Notes under the pieces: model-generated
Told to the model about the DNA's origin: nothing
Database searches by the model: none
What the model saw: only the letters and a program-made list of their open reading frames with translations
From: Bacteroides_D sp963546395
Lineage (GTDB): Bacteria > Bacteroidota > Bacteroidia > Bacteroidales > CAJPTX01
Direction: 5' to 3'
DNA: 64,000 bases
Assembly: GCA_963546395.1 (NCBI GenBank)
Contig: CAUUMS010000006.1
Coordinates: 36,316 to 100,315 of the forward strand
Position numbers and translations under genes: made by a program
In this document: positions 35,599-43,281 of the stretch, in pieces
Numbering within the stretch: position 1 is the stretch's first letter
How the letters are laid out: every line of letters begins with the position of its first letter

Positions 35599-37289
35599 AT
35601 GAAGCAATTGACAAATGTAGCTGAATTACTGGGGGGGGGTGTTTAATTGTACCGGACTATCAGCGGGCCTATTCCTGGGATACAGCTCGCTCGAATGAAC
35701 GCCCGAAGCAAGTTGATACCTTTCTGTCGGATTTGCAAGACTATGTAGCCAGTAACTCCTCGACACCATACTATTTCGGGCACTTTCTTTTTGAGGAAAA
35801 GGGGGAGAATGAGTACGCTATTATAGACGGGCAGCAGCGGTTGACGACTACCGTTATCTTTCTGTCCGCTCTCTATGCACAGCTAAAGAAAATTAAACAT
35901 GTAGGTGCGATTGAAGACCTTGGTGACGACTTGCGTACAACCTATTATAGCGCCATCAAAGAGGGAAGCCGATATCGTTTTTCGACTGTAGATTACGACA
36001 ATCAGTTTTTCAGAGACTACGTAATAGACCAGACCCGGAAGGATAAGGAAGACGACACTCAATCGAAGGTGCGAATTGCAGCTGCGTTTGATTACTTCGC
36101 AGATCGACTCGCAAAGATTGAAGAAAAGGAACTGGTAGCTCTTCTTGAAGCCATCACCCACGCCTCATGCACCACGCACGTGATAAAGGATGCCGCCGAG
36201 GCTGTGCAAATATTCATGTTCCAAAATAACCGTGGGAAGAAACCCACTAACTTGGAAATTATTAAGGCACAGTTTATGCGTCACGTGCACCTACACGCAC
36301 CATCTGGCGAGATAACGAATATACTGGACGAGATAACAGGTAGATTCGAGGGCATCTACAAATCAATCACGCAGACAGAACACCGTCTCGATGAAGACAG
36401 CATACTGAACTACACGATTAAAGTCCGCAGAAACAACTTGAACGATATCACGTCTACAGACTACGTAGACGGCGAATTGAGAAATGCCGATGGTATTGAA
36501 TTCGTCCAAGAATTCACACGGCAACTGGAGTCCTGCTTTGCCCTAGTAACTAAATTTCTCAAGCAGGAAAAGGAAAACATGGCTTACCATGCCTTGCTGG
36601 TTTCGGCAGATAACAGTATCATGTACCCCTTTCTCATCAAGGCCATGCGTAATAACATGGAGCAAGATGAACTAAACAAATTGGCGGGAGCATTGGAGCA
36701 AATATTCTTGCGGCACCACATTATCGGCACTCGGGCCAGTTTAATATCGCGTCTCAATTGGTGCTACGAGAAGATGGAATCCAATGCAACGGAGGTCGTC
36801 GGGCACATTGAGTGGATGAAGAAACAAAATGATTGGTGGGGGTACTGGAACGACGACGAACTTAAGCGCTGTCTCAACACATGGATGTACCATAGTGCGG
36901 CAAAAATTGTATTGTGGAAATACGAGAATCATCTGCGAGCGAGCGGGAAGTCAGGTTACAACCCTATCAGATATGACAGCATTGAGACTCCGCATCTTGA
37001 GCACATTGCCCCACTGACCGAAAATACGGAGGAGAACAATGGTTATTGCCCGTATGACGAGGAGTTCAAGAAACAGTACTTGGATTGTTTAGGCAACTAC
37101 TTGCTGCTGTCCGGTAGTCATAATGAGTCGTTGAGCAATGGTAGATTTCAGGAAAAGCGTAAGAGTTACAAACACTTGCTACAACAGGTAGAAATTCAAA
37201 AAATGACGGAGCAAGACCAACTTTGGGACAAGGAAAAAATCCGTCAGCGTCACGAAAAGCTGGTTGAGCTTTTCATGCAAATCCTTTAG
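35599..37289 (+). CDS. GmrSD-like type IV restriction protein (DUF262 + DUF1524), frame broken at a G9 tract
   Basis: Reading from ATG 35599 gives MKQLTNVAELLGGGV then a stop, because nine G at 35631-35639 leave the frame off by one. With ten G it continues GGGCLIVPDYQRAYSWD into the long frame, 563 residues in all. No ATG/GTG exists in the long frame before the conserved VPDYQRAYSW. The DUF262 (GmrS-like) nucleotide-handling motif is DGQQR (D77). The C-terminal DUF1524 (GmrD-like) HNH nuclease has LEHIAP (H469) and GSHNESLSNGRFQEKRKSY. Such proteins cut modified phage DNA. The gene is AT-richer than its surroundings (24 G+C in the 60 bases 35881-35940) and flanked by direct repeats: a transferred defence gene, probably phase-OFF. 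A sequencing error in the tract is the alternative. Confidence 0.82.
35631..35639 (+). repeat. Homopolymer G9 tract at codons 11-14 of the DUF262 gene
   Basis: Nine consecutive G. Length 10 or 7 would restore the frame; 9 does not. It is the longest homopolymer I found in the window; runs of eight occur inside three other intact genes. Confidence 0.9.
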
Positions 37290-37350
37290 GGATTAGCGTC
37301 GAAGATCGTAAAATGGAGCTATAGGAGCGATAGCTTCTAGCGCCTGTGCA

Positions 37351-37395
37351 AAGAGGGCTCCCCCGACCAGCTGGTCGGGGGAGCCCTCTTCTTTT
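37351..37395 (+). terminator. Terminator of the DUF262 gene: 40-bp perfect palindrome
   Basis: Arms 37351-37370 and 37371-37390 are exact complements (20 bp, no spacer in the sequence), followed by CTTTT. The right arm overlaps the left end of direct repeat copy B and is derived from alpha-2-macroglobulin coding sequence. Confidence 0.85.
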
Positions 37396-37616
37396 AGCGA
37401 AGACCGCCCATATGGTAGACTGGCGGGGTATGATGCCCGAGATGTAAGCCGGGATGTACGGCAAGAGGTCAATCGATGCCTTGGGAGGCAGATTGGGCCG
37501 CAAAGTGGGATAGAGAAAGATCGGCACTGCGAAGGCTGCCAGGAATAGCGCGGCACCAGCTCCTACAAGCACAGCATGCGCCACTGTGCTTGCGATAGGG
37601 CAAAGGGGACTTTCAT
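37367..37616 (-). pseudogene. Truncated, frameshifted copy of the alpha-2-macroglobulin 5' end
   Basis: From ATG 37616 the minus strand reads MKVPFALSQAQWRMLCL then stop, clearly homologous to MKAIFALSHAQRRMLLV of the intact gene. After a frameshift the similarity resumes as GAGAALFLAAFAVPIFLYP and SGIIPRQSTIWAVFAK, then shifts frame again before ending at the palindrome. About 80 codons of similarity survive. Its promoter box is mutated. It is a decayed partial duplicate, not a gene. Confidence 0.85.
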
Positions 37617-37932
37617 ACAACGTGGTTATTACGACCCCCTGTACTGTATCGTCCCTTCACCTGAGGCACTATTCACGGGTGAATACACCACAGCAAAGCA
37701 TTGCTAAATCGGGCCACGTGCAGCCAGTGGCAGCACACCGCTAATGGATGGGTACCAACTGGACGAATGGCAGGGGTGAGACACATCACGGAGGATCGCA
37801 TGGGGACTCCACGATAAGGCTGCCCTTAGGCAATATTTTTATTCACAGCGAGAAATGCGCAGTTCGCAGACCATTTGCGACACTTAATCAACAATAGTAG
37901 TGTGGGTGAGTTTGAATTGGCCAAAGCGACTA

Positions 37933-37940
37933 TATCTTTG
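37933..37940 (+). promoter_or_regulatory. -7 box upstream of the GLPGLI gene
   Basis: TATCTTTG at the right edge of repeat copy B. It predicts a leader of about 320 bases before the ATG at 38270. Confidence 0.5.
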
Positions 37941-38187
37941 CAATCTAGGCTTTAGTCCATCGAAGCCTAGGTGGCATCTCGTATTCCATTGGCCCTTTGA
38001 GCACTGCGAGGTCTTGTGGGGCTAAAAAGGTTTTAGACTTTGCGGCATTGCGTCCCCAACGCTTGAGACTCTTGGAGCTGCTGAGTATTGGGCATCATAG
38101 GATCTGATGGGATGACGAACGCCATTGGCGGAGACTTGGTCGCATGAGATGGGATGAAGTCGTTGTTGCAGTATTGGCAATCATCCC

Positions 38188-38257
38188 CGCCTAGCCCCCT
38201 GTCACAGGTAGGCGATGAGTATTTTGATTTAACACCTCGGGGACTGGCCCCGTTTTT
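38188..38257 (+). promoter_or_regulatory. Structured leader and mini-terminator ahead of the GLPGLI gene
   Basis: Hairpin CGCCTA (38188-38193) with TAGGCG (38209-38214), inner CCTG/CAGG. Then CGGGG (38238-38242) with CCCCG (38248-38252) followed by TTTTT, ending 12 bases before the start codon. A terminator-like hairpin so close to the gene could act as an attenuator. The rest of 37941-38187 shows no gene. Confidence 0.4.
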
Positions 38258-38269
38258 AACGAACACCAT

Positions 38270-38938
38270 ATGATGAAGCTCGGAATCCTCGTTATCCTTT
38301 CACTCTTGGCATGTAGGGCCGTCCTCGGGCAATCGTACACGGTCGTCTACGACATACAAGCGCAGATGAACTTCGGCGATGACGAGGAGGTGCTGAAGAA
38401 GTATCGGAATGGGCATTTGGAGGGAGAGGTTATCATCCGATACAAGGATGGTCGCGGGATGGTGGAGACGCATCGGCCGCCACGAGCTGATAGCCTGAAG
38501 CACCTGTGGTTAAAAGTGCTCCCCTCCTACTTCGATAGCAACAAGGGTTTAGCCGTCAAAGCGGATAACATAAGCGATAAGGAGTTTGCGGTTGAATCGG
38601 ACTTGCGGGACTTCGAATGGGAATTCATGGCTCCCAAAAAACAAATTGGGAAGTACGAATGCCACTGCGCATGGAACTTTGACACCATTCCGCAGAATGT
38701 CCGCACAGTTTACTACACCACAGAGCTCCCCATCCCCATAACCCCCGATGGGTACAGCACCCTTCCTGGTATTGTGCTGGAGATGGAGCGCATCACTCCC
38801 AGAGGGAAGTTTGTATTAACCCTCAAAGAGATTAGGGAGGGGGTGGATGACCCGTCACTCATCTCAGCCGCTCGAGTGCCTGGGGAACGTATCACTGAGG
38901 AGAAGTTTAAGGCTCTAAAGGCAAAACGGGCCCGCTAA
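38270..38938 (+). CDS. GLPGLI-family secreted protein
   Basis: 222 residues. The signal peptide MMKLGILVILSLLACRAVLGQ precedes a mature domain starting SYTVVYDIQ. The family is named after a GLPGLI motif; here it reads STLPGIVLEM (around residue 165), followed by the usual FVLTLKEI strand. Two cysteines (YECHCAW) lie before the motif. These periplasmic proteins of Bacteroidota have no known biochemical activity and are often encoded beside TonB-dependent receptors, as here. ATG 38270 and the next codon (38273) are both possible starts. Confidence 0.85.
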   Translation: MMKLGILVILSLLACRAVLGQSYTVVYDIQAQMNFGDDEEVLKKYRNGHLEGEVIIRYKDGRGMVETHRPPRADSLKHLWLKVLPSYFDSNKGLAVKADNISDKEFAVESDLRDFEWEFMAPKKQIGKYECHCAWNFDTIPQNVRTVYYTTELPIPITPDGYSTLPGIVLEMERITPRGKFVLTLKEIREGVDDPSLISAARVPGERITEEKFKALKAKRAR

Positions 38939-38956
38939 ACCACAACATTTCAGCCA

Positions 38957-39568
38957 ATGAGAGCATCTGTCAACCGTCCTTGCACCCTGGTACTCCATCG
39001 GTGCAACGGCGTAGCCTTGCTGAGCAAACTGCTAATGGCGGCTGTACTGCTGACCGCACCAGGCATAGCTTACGCACAACAGCCAAGCCCTGCGGCTAGC
39101 CCCCAGGTGGTGCTTCTCGATAGCACGGGCAACGTGTGTGCCTACCTAGTGGGAACACACAACATCAAGCTCCCCACGGGCCCGCTGCCTGATGGGGTTG
39201 ACACGATTCGGCTGCCTAGCCAATTCCGCATCAGTGGTAACCATACGTCGGTGTCTCACTGTGGTTCTAATGCGTCACAGCAGGCATGCCAGCGCATCAC
39301 ACGCAAAGGGACAAAGACTCCTAGCAGTCGGATAGAGAGGGCTAGAGATACGGCTTGCAGGGCCGACCGGGATAGCACGGCATTTTCTATCAGGGAGGCC
39401 ATGCGTATGCACCAGGAGGCAATACGAGCTCACCAAGCAGCCCTACAGGAGCTCAGCAAATCCAGCCAGCTACCACATAGGGCCGCCAACACCTCCTGCA
39501 AGCAAGCGCATAGGATGGAGATAATATTTGCTCCGGACGAGGAGGTGGTTATCACTTTCGGCTGTTAG
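38957..39568 (+). CDS. Small secreted protein of unknown function
   Basis: 203 residues, 18 bases after the GLPGLI gene and 36 before the TonB receptor gene, so part of the same operon. A hydrophobic segment (LLSKLLMAAVLLTAPGIAYAQ) is a signal peptide; the true start may be the internal ATG near residue 27. The mature protein has six cysteines spread along it, a serine/threonine/arginine-rich middle, and a probable helix SIREAMRMHQEAIRAHQAAL. It ends in VVITFGC. I recognise no family. Confidence 0.6.
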   Translation: MRASVNRPCTLVLHRCNGVALLSKLLMAAVLLTAPGIAYAQQPSPAASPQVVLLDSTGNVCAYLVGTHNIKLPTGPLPDGVDTIRLPSQFRISGNHTSVSHCGSNASQQACQRITRKGTKTPSSRIERARDTACRADRDSTAFSIREAMRMHQEAIRAHQAALQELSKSSQLPHRAANTSCKQAHRMEIIFAPDEEVVITFGC

Positions 39569-39604
39569 CACCTCCCGAGCCAGCTAGCCACCCATTTCGA
39601 CTTC

Positions 39605-42283
39605 ATGAAACACATATACGCCGCCGCTCTCCTCCCGCTATTACTGCTCGCCGTCCTGCCAGCACAATCGCAACGCATAGTAGGGCACGTCACCCGTCAC
39701 AGTGGCGAACCGATTCCATTTGCCACGGCTATCCTGATGACGGCAGACAGCACCATCGTCGGCTCTACGCTTGGCACGGCACAAGGGCGATTCAACCTGC
39801 GCACCACACGCACGGGAGCGCACATCATCCGAGTGCAAACGCTGGGCTACGTGCCTAGCGACCTCAATGTCACCCTCCCAACGACAGATACGCTACGCTT
39901 CACCCTCGCCGAGAAGAGTGAGAACATCGAGGCTGTGCGCATTCAGGCCAAACGGGGAGGAGTGCGAGTGCAGGGCGATACCATAGCGTACAACGTTCGC
40001 ACCTTCAGCGATGGCACAGAGCGCGTGCTCGGCGATGTGCTTAACAAGCTGCCAGAAGTAACGGTGAGCAAAACCGGGCAAGTCTCGGCCCAGGGGGAAC
40101 GTGTGGGCAAGATCCTCTTCGATGGTAAAGCCCTCTTTGGCAATGATGTCAAGAGTGCCACCCAGCACGTAAGCGCCGACGTAGTGGACTCCGTGCAGGT
40201 GATACGCGGGCACACCGAATTTGATGCGCTGAAGGGGTTCGTGAAGTCGGATGCCCCAGTTATCAACGTAGGCGTCAAGCAGAGCGCCTGGGAGCGTGTC
40301 AGCGGTCTGATCGAAGCGGCCGGTGGCTACCGCAACCGCTACGACGGCAAGGCAAACGCCATGTACCTGGGCTCAGAACTCATGGTGATGCTCTGCGGCT
40401 CTGGTAACAATGCGGGGAGTAGCACGCTGAGCCGTGAGGATTACGACCGATTCCTAGGCGGGGGTGACGAGGCGAATAGCATGCGTACTATCCGCAGCGG
40501 GGTAACCTATCGCTCGAGCTCCTCAGTGGAGAGCCGTCTACTGAATCCGCCCGAGGACAGGAAGTACCTGCGTGCCGAGATGGCAGGCATAAACCTCAGC
40601 TACATTCCCAACCAGAAGCTCAAGTTACAGGCCTTTGCCATAGGGCACCATGCGTACTCCGAGCAATGGCGTAGGGAGCTGCGCCGCTACTGGGACGGCG
40701 AGCGCACCCACACGCAACGTGATCTCAACGAGCACGGGCACCTGCTGTTCTCACAGTTCAAGGCAGACTACAGCCCCACGGAATCGCTCACGCTTCAGTA
40801 CACCGGCCGCTTGAACATTAACGATGGGGCACAACGAGGCCTACACGACGAGAGCTACCGCCGCCACACGCCCGTGCTCGCACATGAGCGCTCGGGGGAG
40901 GGCACCCTGAACTTCACGCAACGCATCCTGGCCCTATTCCGGCGCGGGAAATGGCTCACCACGGGTGAGGTGACGCATGGGCTAGGACGTGGACGAAAAC
41001 GTTACGCAGTGGATGGAAATCGGCCCTTATACCCATCCCTATTCGGAGGCGCCTACACCTTTGGCAATGAGCTCTCGCAACGCTGGACGACATCGCTACA
41101 GGTAGCCGAGAGCCGCCTCTCGCAGAGCTACCTATTCAGGGAGGGGTGGTCAATCGATGCCGGGATTCGCACCCTGCACGAGCGGCAACGCATGAACTAC
41201 CATTCCGACTATGCGCACCTAATAGCCCCGGGATTCGACGGCCGTCTCGCCTTCACCTTTTCACGCCAGACAGCCTCCCTCCTGCTTGCCAAGAACGAGG
41301 GACGATTCCGATTCACTCTTGGCGGCAACGTGGAGACCGCTCGACTCCACGCAGCCACGCCGGGTCTGATCAGCAGGGCACAAGGGCGCACGCTGTGGCT
41401 ATCGCCCTACGCAGAGGTTCAATACCGATTCCGGAAGCCATCCATCAATCGGATAGAGCTCCTGTACTTTGAGAACATCGTCTACGAGAAGTCGTGGACA
41501 GACCTGCTCGCCTTCCCGCGCATTAGCGGCTTTCGTAAGCTCGTGCTAGCATCATTGGCACCACAGACCTTCCATGTGGAGCGCACAGTAGAGCTGAACT
41601 ACACCTATTACAACGCATTCCACGGCTTCACCATCCGGGCCTATGCCCAGGGGCTATTCTATAGCACGCTACCAGGCACAGAGTACCTACAGTCGGGAGA
41701 AGTAGATGTGCAGCGTACCCGTCCCCTCAGCGGCAACCGATCCATCGTCTCGTATCTCAGCATCTCCAAATCGCTCTCAGCCTTCTGGCATACCAAGCTA
41801 GAGAACGTCTTTTCGGAGTACCGCAAGCCCTACATGGTGCAAGGGCAACGTCAGCAGTTCAAAATGCGCAACTACCAGATATCGCCCTCGGTGTACACCG
41901 ACTACAAGCGCGGATTTAATATCAGTATTTCCGCACTCGACGACATTAACCAGTACTTCAGCTCGCTCAACGACAACGGTCTAGTGCACCTCTTCGAGGT
42001 TGAGACCGACCTGTCATACGCCTTTAAGGAGGTAACCCTGTCGCTTACCCCCCAGTTCCGGTGGGGAACCGTGGAATCCCCGCACTGGCAGCGTCTGCAC
42101 CTAGCAGCCAGCGTGGAATGGCGCCCCACGGAGAAGATGACTCTTCAGCTTGTGGGGAACAACGTGCTCAACATGCACACCGATCGGAAACGCACCCTTG
42201 CGCAGGAAGACCTCTTCAGCCGGAAGCTCATCCTCCCCAATCTTCCAGGCAGCGTAATGCTGCGGGGCACATACACGTTCTAG
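39605..42283 (+). CDS. TonB-dependent receptor-like outer-membrane protein with carboxypeptidase-regulatory domain
   Basis: 892 residues. Signal peptide MKHIYAAALLPLLLLAVLPAQSQ, then a carboxypeptidase-D regulatory-like Ig domain (RIVGHVTRHSGEPIPFATAIL, residues ~24-110). A plug-like domain (VLGDVLNKLPEVTVSKTGQVSAQGERVGKIL region, ~140-210) follows, then a long beta-barrel ending VMLRGTYTF. It fits the outer membrane beta-barrel family 3 receptors of Bacteroidota, which import or process unknown ligands. The neighbouring GLPGLI gene is the usual partner. No SusD gene follows, so it is not a classical polysaccharide locus. Confidence 0.88.
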   Translation: MKHIYAAALLPLLLLAVLPAQSQRIVGHVTRHSGEPIPFATAILMTADSTIVGSTLGTAQGRFNLRTTRTGAHIIRVQTLGYVPSDLNVTLPTTDTLRFTLAEKSENIEAVRIQAKRGGVRVQGDTIAYNVRTFSDGTERVLGDVLNKLPEVTVSKTGQVSAQGERVGKILFDGKALFGNDVKSATQHVSADVVDSVQVIRGHTEFDALKGFVKSDAPVINVGVKQSAWERVSGLIEAAGGYRNRYDGKANAMYLGSELMVMLCGSGNNAGSSTLSREDYDRFLGGGDEANSMRTIRSGVTYRSSSSVESRLLNPPEDRKYLRAEMAGINLSYIPNQKLKLQAFAIGHHAYSEQWRRELRRYWDGERTHTQRDLNEHGHLLFSQFKADYSPTESLTLQYTGRLNINDGAQRGLHDESYRRHTPVLAHERSGEGTLNFTQRILALFRRGKWLTTGEVTHGLGRGRKRYAVDGNRPLYPSLFGGAYTFGNELSQRWTTSLQVAESRLSQSYLFREGWSIDAGIRTLHERQRMNYHSDYAHLIAPGFDGRLAFTFSRQTASLLLAKNEGRFRFTLGGNVETARLHAATPGLISRAQGRTLWLSPYAEVQYRFRKPSINRIELLYFENIVYEKSWTDLLAFPRISGFRKLVLASLAPQTFHVERTVELNYTYYNAFHGFTIRAYAQGLFYSTLPGTEYLQSGEVDVQRTRPLSGNRSIVSYLSISKSLSAFWHTKLENVFSEYRKPYMVQGQRQQFKMRNYQISPSVYTDYKRGFNISISALDDINQYFSSLNDNGLVHLFEVETDLSYAFKEVTLSLTPQFRWGTVESPHWQRLHLAASVEWRPTEKMTLQLVGNNVLNMHTDRKRTLAQEDLFSRKLILPNLPGSVMLRGTYTF

Positions 42284-42354
42284 GGCAACCCACAGGGAAA
42301 CCCGGACGGGGTGCGTAGTGCGCCCTAGGGTCTAATCTCCGTAAAGGCTCAAGC

Positions 42355-42394
42355 AGCGAGGCCTGCACCGAAGATGGTGCAGGCCTCGTTGTTT
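42355..42394 (+). terminator. Terminator of the GLPGLI/TonB receptor operon
   Basis: Perfect 13-bp stem 42357-42369 with 42376-42388, loop GAAGAT, followed by TTGTTT. Confidence 0.88.
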
Positions 42395-42439
42395 AATAAC
42401 GGCCCGTACTCCTATCGGATCGCACGCTTAGCGCACAGC

Positions 42440-43081
42440 TTACGGCACAGCCGTCCGCCTACCGAAGGGCATAGCCCTCTGCGGCCGGGCCTTAGGCGTA
42501 AAACCGATCTTCCGGAGCCAATCGCTCACCGCGTTTTGCGACGAGCGCACCTCGTGGCCATAAAGCCCGAGCGCATTGCTCTCCACCTTCACATCCTTCA
42601 GGTACTTACGAATATTGGTCACCAGCGTAGCAATACCGCTCCCCTCGTGCGTGCCGAACGGGATGATGCGCTTACCGCGCAGTTGCTCACGGTAGGTCTC
42701 GTAGAACGTGCGCATAATCATTGGTGGCTGTCCAGCCCACACGCCAGATCCAATAAATACTGTTGAGTAGTGCTTCAGATCCACATTCAGTGGATTCTTT
42801 ATTTCAGGTCGGGCATCTGCCTCACACTCCTTGTTGCTCACCGTCATCGCCGCCTCGTAATCCGCTGGGTAAGGCACTTTGGGTATAATCTCAAAGATGC
42901 GTCCCCCCGTGAACTCCTTGATGTATCGGCCCATCACAGCCGTATTCCCCTCGTCTGTCCACCCCACGGAGTAGTTATAGCCCGCACGAGAGAAATAGAC
43001 AATCAATGTGCTATCATTCTGCGCCTGCGCAATCCCTACGGCCCAAAGCAGAGCCAACACAGTTAATACACCCTTTACCAT
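42440..43081 (-). CDS. Exported flavodoxin-like protein
   Basis: 213 residues from MVKGVLTVLALLWAVGIAQAQ at 43081; starts further upstream would spoil the signal peptide. The mature protein has the flavodoxin fold: phosphate loop region STLIVYFSRAGYNYSVG, FEIIPKVPYPADYEA, FIGSGVWAGQPP and the C-terminal KRIIPFGTHEGSG strand. Flavodoxins carry FMN and move electrons. Most are cytoplasmic, whereas this one should be exported; the partner is unknown. It is monocistronic, downstream of the gldJ terminator on the same strand. Confidence 0.85.
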   Translation of the reverse strand: MVKGVLTVLALLWAVGIAQAQNDSTLIVYFSRAGYNYSVGWTDEGNTAVMGRYIKEFTGGRIFEIIPKVPYPADYEAAMTVSNKECEADARPEIKNPLNVDLKHYSTVFIGSGVWAGQPPMIMRTFYETYREQLRGKRIIPFGTHEGSGIATLVTNIRKYLKDVKVESNALGLYGHEVRSSQNAVSDWLRKIGFTPKARPQRAMPFGRRTAVP

Positions 43082-43223
43082 AACACGTCCCATGCGTAAG
43101 GCACTCCGCCTGATCCTCAACTTGCACATCACGAACTCAACACACTCACACCCCACACGCTCCCCCTGCCCTATCCTTACCCCTCTATCACCTCACACGG
43201 ATACCGATAGGTATCCTACGAAC

Positions 43224-43262
43224 AAAGAGGGGCAACGCATTACACGCATTGCCCCTCTTTTC
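43224..43262 (-). terminator. Terminator of the porP-gldJ unit
   Basis: AAAGAGGGGCAACGC (43224-43238) pairs with GCATTGCCCCTCTTT (43246-43260), one G-T pair, with T-runs on both strands. It lies 20 bases past the gldJ stop on the minus strand. Confidence 0.88.
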
Positions 43263-43281
43263 ATACTGACTAGTACGTTGA

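Larger units (their letters stand above)
37367..37940. repeat. Direct repeat copy B flanking the DUF262 gene
   Basis: Counterpart of 34945-35504. Similarity covers the pseudogene, the upstream region and the closing TATCTTTG box, then stops. Copy B is visibly diverged from copy A, so the duplication is old or copy B came from another strain. Confidence 0.75.

Noticed and set aside
38033..38269. 78-codon minus-strand frame upstream of the GLPGLI gene
   Set aside because: It lies in the leader, overlaps the hairpins, and shows no signal or domain.
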